The notes under the pieces were generated by a model. That model made no database searches. It was given only the letters and a program-made list of their open reading frames with translations, and was not told the origin of the DNA. This document shows, in pieces, positions 15,990-24,522 of a stretch of 32,015 nt of DNA. The position numbers and the translations under genes were made by a program. The stretch is from Bacteroidota bacterium (GTDB lineage Bacteria; Bacteroidota; Bacteroidia; Bacteroidales; UBA5342), in assembly GCA_003249935.1 (NCBI GenBank), contig QKHT01000039.1, forward strand, positions 1-32,015, read 5' to 3'. Every line of letters starts with the position of its first letter. The first letter of the stretch is position 1.

Positions 15990-16841
15990 ATGTCATATAT
16001 TCAAGCCATTATTATAGCCATTGTTGAAGGAATTACAGAATTTTTGCCTATATCTTCTACCGGCCACATGATAATTACCCAAAAACTTTTGGGTATGGAA
16101 ATTACCCCATTTGTTAAAGCTTTTACTGTAAATATTCAATTTGGAGCTATTCTTTCTGTTATTGTGCTTTACTGGCGAAAATTTTTCATCATCAATTCAA
16201 AAGCCGAACTAACATATCCTTCGCCAAATGTGTTTCTTAGAAAAATTCAACGGTTCATTCTTACTTTCGAATTTTATTTCAAGCTGTTAGTCGCATTTAT
16301 ACCGGCGGCAATCATTGGATTTTTACTCAGTGATTTTATTGATTCGATGCTGGAAAGCGTGGCGGTAGTCGCAGTTATGCTGGTTATTGGGGGTCTCATT
16401 CTTATTTTTGTAGATAAGTGGTTTACAAATCCATCAAAAAAACAAAATGTTTCCTACCCATCAGCTCTCAAAATAGGATTATTTCAGTGTATTGCGATGA
16501 TTCCCGGAGTTTCGCGTTCAGCAGCCACAATTATTGGTGGGATGACACAACGATTGGATCGTAAAAATGCGGCTGAATTTTCGTTTTTTCTAGCCGTTCC
16601 TACCATGTTTGCTGCCTCGGCATTTAAATTACTCCAGAATTACAAAGATATTTCAGTGGAAAACCTTGATGTTTTGATTGTCGGGAATATCGTGGCATTT
16701 ATTGTTGCTCTTATTGCCATAAAATCGTTCATTACATTTTTAACCAAATACGGGTTTAAGGTATTCGGATACTATCGTATTGTGGTTGGCGTAATTATTC
16801 TTATTATGCTGGCGTTTGGTTATGATTTAGCAATTGTATAA
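15990..16841 (+). CDS. uppP: Undecaprenyl-diphosphate phosphatase
   Basis: A 283-residue BacA/UppP-type phosphatase that removes a phosphate from undecaprenyl pyrophosphate, recycling the lipid carrier for peptidoglycan and surface glycans, and can give bacitracin resistance. Motif 1, [15 protein letters not shown] (13-27), holds the conserved (E/Q)xxxE. Motif 2, [15 protein letters not shown] (about 170-184), has the PGxSRS signature with its essential Ser and Arg. The remainder is a chain of hydrophobic helices at standard length. Its stop codon shares one base with the truB start (TAATG). Confidence 0.96.
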   Translation: MSYIQAIIIAIVEGITEFLPISSTGHMIITQKLLGMEITPFVKAFTVNIQFGAILSVIVLYWRKFFIINSKAELTYPSPNVFLRKIQRFILTFEFYFKLLVAFIPAAIIGFLLSDFIDSMLESVAVVAVMLVIGGLILIFVDKWFTNPSKKQNVSYPSALKIGLFQCIAMIPGVSRSAATIIGGMTQRLDRKNAAEFSFFLAVPTMFAASAFKLLQNYKDISVENLDVLIVGNIVAFIVALIAIKSFITFLTKYGFKVFGYYRIVVGVIILIMLAFGYDLAIV

Positions 16842-17530
16842 TGGATTTTGAAAAAGGGGAAATTTTGCTGTTCGATAAGCCCTACACATGGACATCTTTC
16901 GATTTGGTAAACAAAGTAAAACACATCATTCGGTATTCTACCGGAAAAAAAATAAAAGTTGGTCATGCCGGTACGCTCGATCCGCTTGCCACCGGACTAT
17001 TGGTGGTTTGCACGGGCAGGTTTACCAAACTTATTGATTCGATACAGGCTGGTACCAAAGCATATATTGCCAAAATTAAACTTGGAAGTACAACGCCATC
17101 ATTTGATCTCGAAACAGAAATTGATGCGGTATTTCCAACGGATCATGTTACAATTGAACTTGTTAACCATATATTGCCACAATTTTTGGGCTCAATTATG
17201 CAGATCCCTCCGGCACATTCGGCCATCCGGATTAATGGAAAACGTGCATACGAAATGGCCAGAAAAGGAGTAGAAGTTGATTTAAAAGCCCGTGAACTTG
17301 TAATCGACCAAATAGAGGTGCTGAAATTGGAAAATAATGAACTCACATTAAAAGTGGTTTGTAGCAAAGGAACTTATATTCGATCGTTAGCACGCGATAT
17401 TGGTATCGCACTTTGTTCCGGTGCACATTTGGTTGGGTTACAACGCACACAAATAGGTGAATATAAACTCGAAAATGCATTTTCAATAGAAAATTTCGAG
17501 AAATCTTATCGTCCATTGAAACAAAGTTAA
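16841..17530 (+). CDS. truB: tRNA pseudouridine(55) synthase
   Basis: A 229-residue TruB that converts U55 in the T-loop of tRNAs to pseudouridine. The catalytic motif GHAGTLDPLATGLLVV (41-56) has the nucleophile D47. KAYIAKIKLG (68-77) and GTYIRSLARDIG (176-187) are further family signatures, and IPPAHSAIRINGKRAYEMAR (about 125-144) is the conserved substrate region. It is shorter than E. coli TruB, lacking the extended C-terminal PUA region, as usual in Bacteroidota. It is coupled to uppP by a one-base overlap. Confidence 0.96.
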   Translation: MDFEKGEILLFDKPYTWTSFDLVNKVKHIIRYSTGKKIKVGHAGTLDPLATGLLVVCTGRFTKLIDSIQAGTKAYIAKIKLGSTTPSFDLETEIDAVFPTDHVTIELVNHILPQFLGSIMQIPPAHSAIRINGKRAYEMARKGVEVDLKARELVIDQIEVLKLENNELTLKVVCSKGTYIRSLARDIGIALCSGAHLVGLQRTQIGEYKLENAFSIENFEKSYRPLKQS

Positions 17531-17531
17531 A

Positions 17532-17549
17532 GGCTTTACGTATAAAGCC
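17532..17549 (+). other. Hairpin without T-run after truB
   Basis: GGCTTTA (17532-17538) and TAAAGCC (17543-17549) form a perfect 7-bp stem with a CGTA loop two bases after the truB stop codon. No T-run follows, so it is not a standard terminator; it could stabilise the 3' end of the message or be weakly attenuating. Further on, ACCTT/AAGGT (17580-17598) forms a second weak hairpin around a T-run. The rest of the 127-base gap before queA shows nothing else. Confidence 0.45.
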
Positions 17550-17657
17550 CGAATTGTAGTAGCTTAAAAAATAACATTACACCTTATTTTTTGAAGGTTT
17601 AGCATTAAACCGGATGTGATTTTAGCTATTTAATTTGAATTAATATATAAAAAGGAT

Positions 17658-18707
17658 ATGAAACTCTCAAAGTTTAAATTCAAATTGCCGGAAGCACTTA
17701 TTGCGCAGCATCCGACACCACATCGCGATGAATCGCGTTTATTGGTATTGAATAGAAAGACTGGTACCATTGAACATCGGATTTTTAAAGATATTATCGA
17801 CTATTTTTCCGATAAAGATGTGTTTATTTTTAATGATACCAAGGTGTTTCCTGCCCGACTCTATGGAAATAAGGAAAAAACCGGAGCGAAAATCGAAGTT
17901 TTTTTGCTTCGTGAGTTGAACCACGATCAAAAATTGTGGGATGTATTGGTTGATCCGGCCCGCAAAATTAGAATTGGAAACAAGCTTTACTTTGGTGAAG
18001 ATGACAGTGTGGTAGCCGAAGTAATAGACAATACAACCTCACGCGGCCGAACGTTGAGATTCCTTTACGATGGCGACCACGATGAATTTAAAAAAACACT
18101 TTATAGTCTTGGCGAAACCCCACTGCCAAGAACTATTACACGCAGTGTTGAACCAGAAGATGCCGAAAGATATCAAACCATTTTTGCCCGGAATGAAGGT
18201 GCTGTTGTGGCTCCGACTGCCGGATTGCATTTTAGTCGCGAATTACTAAAACGACTGGAAATTAAAGGTTGCGAATTTTCTTACGTTACCTTGCATGCAG
18301 GTTTGGGAAATTTCCGTGAAATTGATGTAGAAGATCTTACAAAGCATAAAATGGATTCGGAACAGATGCTCATTACCGATGCTGCCTGTAATATTGTAAA
18401 TGCTGCCCGCGAAAGACGCAATAATATATGCGCTGTGGGTACCACTGTAATGCGTGCTGTCGAAAGCTCGGTAAGTACTGATGGTTTTATTAAACCCTAC
18501 GATGGCTGGACCAATAAATTTATCTTTCCGCCATACGATTTTACAGTGGCCAACCGCATGATTACTAATTTTCATATGCCACTTTCATCACTGCTTATGA
18601 TGGAGGCAGCTTTTGGTGGATTCGATTTGGTTATGGATGCCTACGATGTAGCCGTTAAGGAAAAATACCGTTTTGGCACCTATGGCGATGCCATGATGAT
18701 TATTTAA
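17658..18707 (+). CDS. queA: S-adenosylmethionine:tRNA ribosyltransferase-isomerase
   Basis: A 349-residue QueA, which transfers and isomerises the ribosyl part of SAM onto 7-aminomethyl-7-deazaguanine in tRNA to form epoxyqueuosine. Signatures are [20 protein letters not shown] (10-29), [15 protein letters not shown] (56-70), the VAPTAGLHF motif (about 181-189), [14 protein letters not shown], and the C-terminal [19 protein letters not shown] (about 302-320). Length matches the family. The start is preceded by an A/G-rich AAAAAGGAT. It lies 127 bases after truB, closing the conserved ftsX-to-queA order, and ends with a strong terminator. Confidence 0.97.
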   Translation: MKLSKFKFKLPEALIAQHPTPHRDESRLLVLNRKTGTIEHRIFKDIIDYFSDKDVFIFNDTKVFPARLYGNKEKTGAKIEVFLLRELNHDQKLWDVLVDPARKIRIGNKLYFGEDDSVVAEVIDNTTSRGRTLRFLYDGDHDEFKKTLYSLGETPLPRTITRSVEPEDAERYQTIFARNEGAVVAPTAGLHFSRELLKRLEIKGCEFSYVTLHAGLGNFREIDVEDLTKHKMDSEQMLITDAACNIVNAARERRNNICAVGTTVMRAVESSVSTDGFIKPYDGWTNKFIFPPYDFTVANRMITNFHMPLSSLLMMEAAFGGFDLVMDAYDVAVKEKYRFGTYGDAMMII

Positions 18708-18726
18708 CAACGTGTTATTTAACAAC

Positions 18727-18758
18727 AAAAAAAGCCGGCTATACTGCCGGCTTTTTTT
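18727..18758 (+). terminator. Strong terminator after queA, potentially bidirectional
   Basis: The GC-rich stem AGCCGGC (18733-18739) / GCCGGCT (18746-18752) with loop TATACT is flanked by seven A on the left and seven T on the right. It starts about 20 bases after the queA stop. The mirrored A and T runs would let it work on either strand, but no gene approaches from the right. Confidence 0.93.
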
Positions 18759-18838
18759 GTTTGACTAAAAAAATGTTAATCTAATATTAGATGTTCTTTA
18801 ATGTTTAAATAGATGATGTTTTAATCATAAATATTTCC

Positions 18839-18846
18839 TAATCTTG
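18839..18846 (+). promoter_or_regulatory. Candidate -7 box of the two-component operon
   Basis: TAATCTTG differs from TAnnTTTG at one position. It would start transcription near 18853, about 15 bases before the chosen ATG at 18868. This also argues against a TTG start at 18844, which falls inside the box. Confidence 0.35.
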
Positions 18847-18867
18847 TACAGATTAACATATTTGATT

Positions 18868-19572
18868 ATGATTGAAAACACAATTGCGAATATTCTTATT
18901 GTAGAGGATGAACCAAAATTGGCGGATATTTTAAAACGCGGATTGGAGAATTACAACTTTCGAGTTGTTCAAGCTGCTGACGGACGGGAAGGCATCGCTT
19001 TTTCCCGGTCGGAATCGTTCGATTTAGCCATTTTAGATGTTAAGCTTCCTTTTGTCGATGGGTTTCAAATTTGTCGGGATATCCGTTCACGCAACAGTGA
19101 AATGCCTGTAATTATGCTTACTGCTCTCGATTCACTCACCGATAAATTGGAAGGTTTTGATGCCGGGGCAGACGATTACATGGCCAAACCATTTGAATTT
19201 AAGGAACTACTTGCCAGAATAAATGTTTTTTTGAGAAGATCTACCCACAAAAACAATGGTTCGGATGTAAATTCTATTCTAAGAGCCAAAGATCTTGAAC
19301 TCAATTCGAGAACAAAATTGGTTTCAAGGCAAAATGTAAATATTTCACTTACGGCAAAAGAATATGCATTGCTTGAATTTTTTATGCTAAATCCCAACCG
19401 TATTATCAGTAAAGCTGAAATTGCTGAAAAAATTTGGGAAATTGATTTTAATACCGGAACAAATTTTATAGAGGTTTATGTAAACTATTTACGCAACAAA
19501 GTTGACAAAGGATTTGAGGAAAAACTAATCTTTACGCATAGGGGAATGGGCTATATTCTTAAAACCAATTAG
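18868..19572 (+). CDS. OmpR/PhoB-family response regulator
   Basis: A 234-residue DNA-binding response regulator. The receiver domain (about 6-120) begins ANILIVEDEPKLADIL, carries the phosphoacceptor D57 in LAILDVKLPFVDG, a conserved Thr in MLTALDS (about 84-90) and K107 in DDYMAKPFEF. The C-terminal winged-helix domain (about 133-230) has SLTAKEYALLEFFMLNPNRI and the recognition region NFIEVYVNYLRNKVD, ending HRGMGYILK. The ATG at 18868 is preferred over the TTG at 18844, which adds eight residues with no family match. The partner kinase follows 10 bases downstream. The signal and target genes cannot be told from the sequence. Confidence 0.93.
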   Translation: MIENTIANILIVEDEPKLADILKRGLENYNFRVVQAADGREGIAFSRSESFDLAILDVKLPFVDGFQICRDIRSRNSEMPVIMLTALDSLTDKLEGFDAGADDYMAKPFEFKELLARINVFLRRSTHKNNGSDVNSILRAKDLELNSRTKLVSRQNVNISLTAKEYALLEFFMLNPNRIISKAEIAEKIWEIDFNTGTNFIEVYVNYLRNKVDKGFEEKLIFTHRGMGYILKTN

Positions 19573-19582
19573 ACATCCCTTT

Positions 19583-20986
19583 ATGAATATAAGAACCCGA
19601 CTTTCTCTTCAATTTGTTTTAATTGTTGCGATAATTTTGCTCGTCTTTTCCGTAGTTGTTTATACCTTATCGTCATACTATCGTTATAGCGATTTTGTAA
19701 GAAGACTTGAACAGAAGGCCGATATTTCGTGCGACATTGTTTTAAACAGAGTTAATATCGACAGTACCGCGTATTACAAAATCAGCACTTCAAACAGTGG
19801 GCTTCCTCAAGAAGTATTTATAGTTTATAATCTGGCTGGTAAAAGAGTGTTTTTTGGGGGCAAAGCAGAGGATTTTAATATCAAGGATGTAGATTTATTA
19901 AAGCGTTTCAAATCATTTGCTAATTGGAACGAAACAATCAATAATCGGGAGTTTGTTGGATTAAAATATCATTCTGAATCTACGGAATATCTTGTTGTAA
20001 TTTCGGCAGTAGATATCCATGGTAGAAACAAGGTAAGTAATTTGAGTCTGATATTAATTATTGGGTTTCCCATATTGATTTCACTGTCCTATTTGTCGGG
20101 GATGGTATTCGCCCGAAAGGCATTAAGCCCAATTTCTGAGGTAATAGACCGTGTTAATGAAATTTCGGGATCCAAACTTCACTTACGTTTATCGGAGGGA
20201 AATCGTACCGACGAACTCGCTCAACTATCGATTACCTTTAATAATATGCTCGAACGCTTAGAATCGGCTTTTAATGCGCAGCGAGCCTTTATTTCAAACG
20301 CATCACATGAATTGCGAACACCCTTAACAGTTATTTATGGTCAGTTGGAGCTGGCACTTATGCAACCCGAAAAACATAATGTATTACTCGAAACAGTAGA
20401 AGAGGTGAAATCGGAGGTTATGGAATTGGTAGGATTGGTAAACGGATTGTTACAATTGGCCAAAGCTAATTCCGACGAAAATGTGGTGGCTTTTTCAGAG
20501 GTTCGTATGGATGAGTTGATCCTCGAAGCACGTCTCGATATGCTCAAGGCCTTTCCAAATGCGGTAATTAATATTAATTTTTTATCGCCACCCGAAAATG
20601 TTGAAGAGATTATTTTACATGGAAATCCGATGCTTTTAAAAGCAATGTTAACCAATTTAATAAATAATGGATTGGTTTATTCTTCGGTAAAACCTGTGGA
20701 AGTAACGCTTAAGATAAAATCAGAAGGTTTTACTATATCGGTATTGGATAATGGAACCGGCATAAATAATGCCGAATTAAAAAAAGTGTTCGATCCATTT
20801 TACCGCAGCACCGGTTCAACCCAAAAAGATGGACATGGTTTAGGCCTATCCATTGTTAAGGGTATTGTTGAATTGCATAAGGGTGATATTTCAATACAGA
20901 ATCATACCACGGGAGGATTGTTGTTTACTATTTTTCTTCCACGAAAAACAAAATATAACCACCGTTTTGGTTCAAAATATATCTGA
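19583..20986 (+). CDS. Sensor histidine kinase with HAMP domain
   Basis: A 467-residue membrane histidine kinase, partner of the regulator just upstream. Two transmembrane helices (about 9-31 and 154-176) bracket a periplasmic sensor domain of about 120 residues with no motif I recognise. A HAMP linker follows (about 178-230, KALSPISEVIDRVNEIS...). The phosphorylated His is H242 in FISNASHELRTPL. The ATPase domain shows the N box LTNLINNGLVYS, G1 box VLDNGTGI, F box FDPFYR and G2 box GHGLGLSIV (starting G417), so it looks fully active. Its end is 54 bases before the AsnB gene, which might be read through from this operon. Confidence 0.93.
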   Translation: MNIRTRLSLQFVLIVAIILLVFSVVVYTLSSYYRYSDFVRRLEQKADISCDIVLNRVNIDSTAYYKISTSNSGLPQEVFIVYNLAGKRVFFGGKAEDFNIKDVDLLKRFKSFANWNETINNREFVGLKYHSESTEYLVVISAVDIHGRNKVSNLSLILIIGFPILISLSYLSGMVFARKALSPISEVIDRVNEISGSKLHLRLSEGNRTDELAQLSITFNNMLERLESAFNAQRAFISNASHELRTPLTVIYGQLELALMQPEKHNVLLETVEEVKSEVMELVGLVNGLLQLAKANSDENVVAFSEVRMDELILEARLDMLKAFPNAVININFLSPPENVEEIILHGNPMLLKAMLTNLINNGLVYSSVKPVEVTLKIKSEGFTISVLDNGTGINNAELKKVFDPFYRSTGSTQKDGHGLGLSIVKGIVELHKGDISIQNHTTGGLLFTIFLPRKTKYNHRFGSKYI

Positions 20987-21040
20987 AAGTGTTAATTTCG
21001 GGCGCTGCGTGATGCAACAGAATGATAAACAGTTTTTGGT

Positions 21041-22990
21041 ATGTGTGGAATTGCGGGAATTGTCCATTTTAGCGGACAGAAAGTCAATAAAGATATAATT
21101 GTTAAAATGAACCGGGTTGGAGCACATCGTGGCCCCGACGACGAGGGCTTTCTGGTTGCCGATACTCAAAAAGATTTGTTTTCGGCATGTTGTGGCCGAG
21201 ATTCAACCGAAGAAATAAGCGTTAGTTATCCAAGTATAGAAAGTGTTCCGGAAGGTAATCTCGCTTTTGGCTTCAGGCGATTGTCTATTCTCGATTTATC
21301 TGCGGCCGGTCATCAGCCAATGCATTCTGAAGATGGAAAATACTGGATTGTATTTAATGGAGAAGTATATAATTATATCGAAATCCGGGAAAGACTAATT
21401 GGTGCAGGCTACCGTTTCAAGTCGGGAACCGATACCGAAGTCGTACTTGCTGCATTTCGGCACTATGGCGAAGCATGTGTATTACAGTTTAATGGGATGT
21501 GGGCCTTTGCCATTTGGGACCAGAACAACCAAAAATTATTTTGTTCGCGCGATAGATTTGGCATTAAGCCATTTTATTACTATTACAACAATCATTCATT
21601 CTATTTTGCATCGGAAATTAAGCAATTGGTTTTGCCTGAAATATCGCGTACAATAAACTTCGATAACGTATTCAGGGCAATGGAAAATCCTGCCAATACA
21701 GTGTATCCCGGAATGACATTTTTTAATGAAATTTTGATACTCAATCAGTCCTGCAATCTAACCGTTACATCCGGTGGCATAAAAACAGAGCGGTATTACG
21801 ACCTCGATATCAGTAGTTTTGGCACTTTTAAGTACACTTTTGCCGAAGCTTCTGAGATATACCGCAATTTATTCGAAGATTCTGTGAGGTTGCAATTACG
21901 GAGTGATGTCCCGGTGGGGGTATCATTAAGTGGCGGGCAGGATTCGTCGGCTATTGCCTGTACGGCTGCCCGGTTTAGCCCGAATCGTTTACACTCCTTT
22001 ACTGCTTATTATCCCGAAAAACCGATTTACGACGAACGATCGTGGGCCACCATCGCTGCCGACAGTGCAAACATGATTGCTTCTTTTGTTTCGCCTGAGC
22101 CGGATGCTGTAATCAGAGATATTCAAAACATAACCTGGAATCAGGAATATCCGGTAAACACCTCAAGCTTTCTCACGCACTATTATGTGGCTGGACTGGC
22201 AAAACAAACCGGCGTTCCTGTGTTGCTCGAAGGGCAAGGGAGCGACGAAATTGCTGCGGGTTACAATCACACATTCTATCGATATTACGCCGACTTAATA
22301 AGAAGTGGAAAAATTTCGGGAATAAAGGATTTTGTCTTTTATTTGTTTAACGGAACCAAAGGTTCGGCCATGCGAAAATTTGCGCTTACCCTGTTGGTTT
22401 CTATGCGCAAAGAATCGGCTTTGTACGAATTTGAAGCCCATAAGATGCGTAACGATATGCTTGCGGTTCAACCCGAAAAAAGTAGCAGATGGGGGATGCC
22501 GGTGGTTGATTTAAATACCGATAAAACGTCGAACTTTTTATATAATTTGTTATATTCCACTTCTTTGCCGAGTTTGCTGAATTATGGCGATAAAAATGCG
22601 ATGGCTCATGGTATCGAATCACGCATGCCTTTTCTCGATCATCGTTTGGTGGAATTTGTTTTTACCCTGCCTTCTGAATATAAGCTGAAAGGTTCTATGG
22701 GCAAACTGGTTCATCGCGAAGCACTTAGGCCTATCGTTCCCAAAGCCATTGTTGAGCGCAAGGATAAAAACGGGTTTAGCTGTCCGGGCGAACGAGTGTG
22801 GATGCGAAATCAGTTACGCGATTTTACCGGAGATATATTCTCGTCGGCATCTTTCGGTGATCGTGGTATTTTCAATTTGCCTCTGGTCCGAAAAAATTTT
22901 GATAATTATCTCGCCGGAAGCGATAAATACGCAACAAATCTGTGGCAAATTATGGCACTCGAATTATGGTTCAGAGCCTATACCGATTAG
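21041..22990 (+). CDS. asnB: Asparagine synthase (glutamine-hydrolysing) family protein
   Basis: A 649-residue AsnB-type enzyme using glutamine as ammonia donor. The start is fixed by MCGIAGI: Cys2 becomes the N-terminal nucleophile after Met removal. RGPDDEG (about 30-36), FNGEVYNYIEIRE and the FSCDRFGIKP-like CSRDRFGIKP motif define the class II glutaminase domain. The synthase domain has the ATP PP-loop SGGQDSS (297-303), then LLEGQGSDEIAAGY and GIESRMPFLDHRLVEF. True asparagine synthesis is possible, but family members of this size also amidate uronic acids of surface glycans, and the 54-base gap after a two-component system and the nearby glycan locus keep that open. A QDSS in place of the common LDSS/IDSS is a minor difference. 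Confidence 0.88.
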   Translation: MCGIAGIVHFSGQKVNKDIIVKMNRVGAHRGPDDEGFLVADTQKDLFSACCGRDSTEEISVSYPSIESVPEGNLAFGFRRLSILDLSAAGHQPMHSEDGKYWIVFNGEVYNYIEIRERLIGAGYRFKSGTDTEVVLAAFRHYGEACVLQFNGMWAFAIWDQNNQKLFCSRDRFGIKPFYYYYNNHSFYFASEIKQLVLPEISRTINFDNVFRAMENPANTVYPGMTFFNEILILNQSCNLTVTSGGIKTERYYDLDISSFGTFKYTFAEASEIYRNLFEDSVRLQLRSDVPVGVSLSGGQDSSAIACTAARFSPNRLHSFTAYYPEKPIYDERSWATIAADSANMIASFVSPEPDAVIRDIQNITWNQEYPVNTSSFLTHYYVAGLAKQTGVPVLLEGQGSDEIAAGYNHTFYRYYADLIRSGKISGIKDFVFYLFNGTKGSAMRKFALTLLVSMRKESALYEFEAHKMRNDMLAVQPEKSSRWGMPVVDLNTDKTSNFLYNLLYSTSLPSLLNYGDKNAMAHGIESRMPFLDHRLVEFVFTLPSEYKLKGSMGKLVHREALRPIVPKAIVERKDKNGFSCPGERVWMRNQLRDFTGDIFSSASFGDRGIFNLPLVRKNFDNYLAGSDKYATNLWQIMALELWFRAYTD

Positions 22991-23003
22991 AAAAAGGAAG
23001 CAA

Positions 23004-23043
23004 TTTAGCAGGTTGATTCGAAACTGCTAAACACTATTTAGCA
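23004..23043. other. Overlapping hairpins between convergent asnB and thioredoxin genes
   Basis: Three arms are present: TTTAGCAG (23004-23011), CTGCTAAA (23024-23031) and TTTAGCA (23037-23043). The middle arm can pair with either neighbour. No long T-run follows on the plus strand. On the minus strand a TTGCTTCCTTTTTC stretch follows, so a weak terminator for the leftward operon is the most likely role. The third arm lies inside the thioredoxin coding end. Confidence 0.45.
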
Positions 23044-23546
23044 ATATCGGCTTCGATGGCAGCGGTAAGCTTTTGTATTGAATGGTTATCAAATCCAATA
23101 CTTGCATACACGATGGTACCATTTTTGCCAATTAGATAGCAACGGGGTATTTGACTTTCGGCAAAAAGCTTAAAAATTCGACGTTCGGGGTCTCCCGCAA
23201 AGGGCATGGTATATTTTTTATTGGTTGCAAAATCCTTCACTTCTGCATTGCTATGCTCGCGACCGAGAACCCACATCGAAAAAGCAGGAATGTTTTTATA
23301 TTTCATCCAGATTTGAGGCTCCATTTCGGCGAGTTCTAAACGGCATGGGCCACACCATGTGGCAAAAAACACCAGCAATGTTGTTTTTCCGATAAAGGTT
23401 GCCGACGAAACCGAGTCGCCCGATTGCGTGTTTATAAAAAACTGTGGAACCTTGTTCCCAACAGTAACTTCATGAGCGTTATTCGTCTGAGCCTTAATCG
23501 ATAGGCTAAAAAGTGCGATAACAAAAAGAAAAACAATACGGTTCAT
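23034..23546 (-). CDS. Exported TlpA/ResA-like thioredoxin protein
   Basis: A 170-residue periplasmic thiol-disulfide protein. The chosen start (MNRIVFLFVIALFSLSIKAQ) gives a signal peptide of about 20 residues and lies seven bases after the upstream stop. An alternative ATG at 23567 adds MFLYNIA and overlaps that gene. The thioredoxin fold holds the active site WCGPC (64-68; C65, C68), in LLVFFATWCGPCRLELAEM, and a cis-Pro-like IPRCYLI segment near 137-143 with an extra Cys. It closes with NGTIVYASIGFD. It is the last gene of a three-gene operon with a DD-peptidase and a membrane protein, suggesting envelope maintenance; the partner protein is unknown. Confidence 0.85.
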   Translation of the reverse strand: MNRIVFLFVIALFSLSIKAQTNNAHEVTVGNKVPQFFINTQSGDSVSSATFIGKTTLLVFFATWCGPCRLELAEMEPQIWMKYKNIPAFSMWVLGREHSNAEVKDFATNKKYTMPFAGDPERRIFKLFAESQIPRCYLIGKNGTIVYASIGFDNHSIQKLTAAIEADIAK

Positions 23547-23553
23547 AGCGATA

Positions 23554-24522
23554 TTATACAAAAACAATAAACGAGCTTAATGTGAGTAACGTATAAATGA
23601 GCAACATTACAGCTGCCATTTTTGAGTTCATTTCCTGAAATAAGTTGCTGAGTAAAAAAGCAAACGGAATGGTCATTAGTGCAAAAGCATTAGAAAAAGA
23701 GGTAAGACGCGTTGCCAGAAAAATGACCGAAGGGATTAATGCCCATAACATATTTTGGAAGAAGATGATATAGTGACTGTTTTTAGTCATCATGTTTCTG
23801 AAATACTGTAAGATTCCCATCGAAAACAACAGGCAGATGTAAACTAAAAACACCAGATACCCATTCGGAAAATCGGGATATGGATTGATATTAAATATTG
23901 TTTCAAGCGTTTCCCAAAACGCAGGCACTTTTCCTGTTGAGATAAAAAGGATACCCCCAAACCATATATGTGGGGTTACGAATCCGAGAATTGAAGCTAT
24001 TATTGCCTTGAAGCTAAACGTACGGTTGGTTAAGCCACGAATCCAAAATACCGGCAAAAATAATATGGCCACAGGGGCAATAAATGCTGCTAAGCTTAGT
24101 ATAAGTGAGATATTGAAAAACAATGCCGGAATGTTGTTTTTTTTATGTAAATCCTGCATTATTGCAAAAAGCCCAACCAAAAACAGATTGGCTACATGGG
24201 CCGGTGTGATATGCAAAAAGGTTGGCCCGGCATTCATAAGGGTAAGATAAAAAAAGAAGGTCCAGTAACTATTGTTTTGGAACAATAAGATTCGACGCTC
24301 TAAAACCATCATTAAAATACCTGTAATTAAAGTGAGTACAAAAGGCATATATTTTAAAACGATCTCACTCAGTGATGCAATTAATCTGGCAAAAACAGGC
24401 GAACTGTAATTGGTTACAAATGAATCTGCAGGTAAAAAAATATGGCCCATATAAGTGAGCATAAAGGCGAATATTACAGTAAGTATCGCCGAAAATGAAC
24501 TATTAAATAGTCTTTTTATCAT
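23554..24522 (-). CDS. Polytopic membrane protein resembling DUF6427
   Basis: A 322-residue protein of about nine to ten hydrophobic helices with short loops, such as 13-31 (ILTVIFAFMLTYMGHIFLP), 59-77, 83-100, 130-160, 215-235 and 300-322. No catalytic motif stands out; polar loop residues HITPAHVANLFLVG (about 102-115) and PHIWFGG (about 184-190) are the most distinctive. Composition, length and topology resemble the DUF6427 family of Bacteroidota, whose function is not known; this assignment is by memory of the family and moderate. Its start overlaps the end of the DD-peptidase gene by 20 bases and it ends seven bases before the thioredoxin gene, so the three are co-transcribed. Confidence 0.7.
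   Translation of the reverse strand: MIKRLFNSSFSAILTVIFAFMLTYMGHIFLPADSFVTNYSSPVFARLIASLSEIVLKYMPFVLTLITGILMMVLERRILLFQNNSYWTFFFYLTLMNAGPTFLHITPAHVANLFLVGLFAIMQDLHKKNNIPALFFNISLILSLAAFIAPVAILFLPVFWIRGLTNRTFSFKAIIASILGFVTPHIWFGGILFISTGKVPAFWETLETIFNINPYPDFPNGYLVFLVYICLLFSMGILQYFRNMMTKNSHYIIFFQNMLWALIPSVIFLATRLTSFSNAFALMTIPFAFLLSNLFQEMNSKMAAVMLLIYTLLTLSSFIVFV

Noticed and set aside
17532-17549. Hairpin after truB as a terminator
   Set aside because: The stem is perfect but no T-run follows on either strand, so it is listed only as a hairpin.
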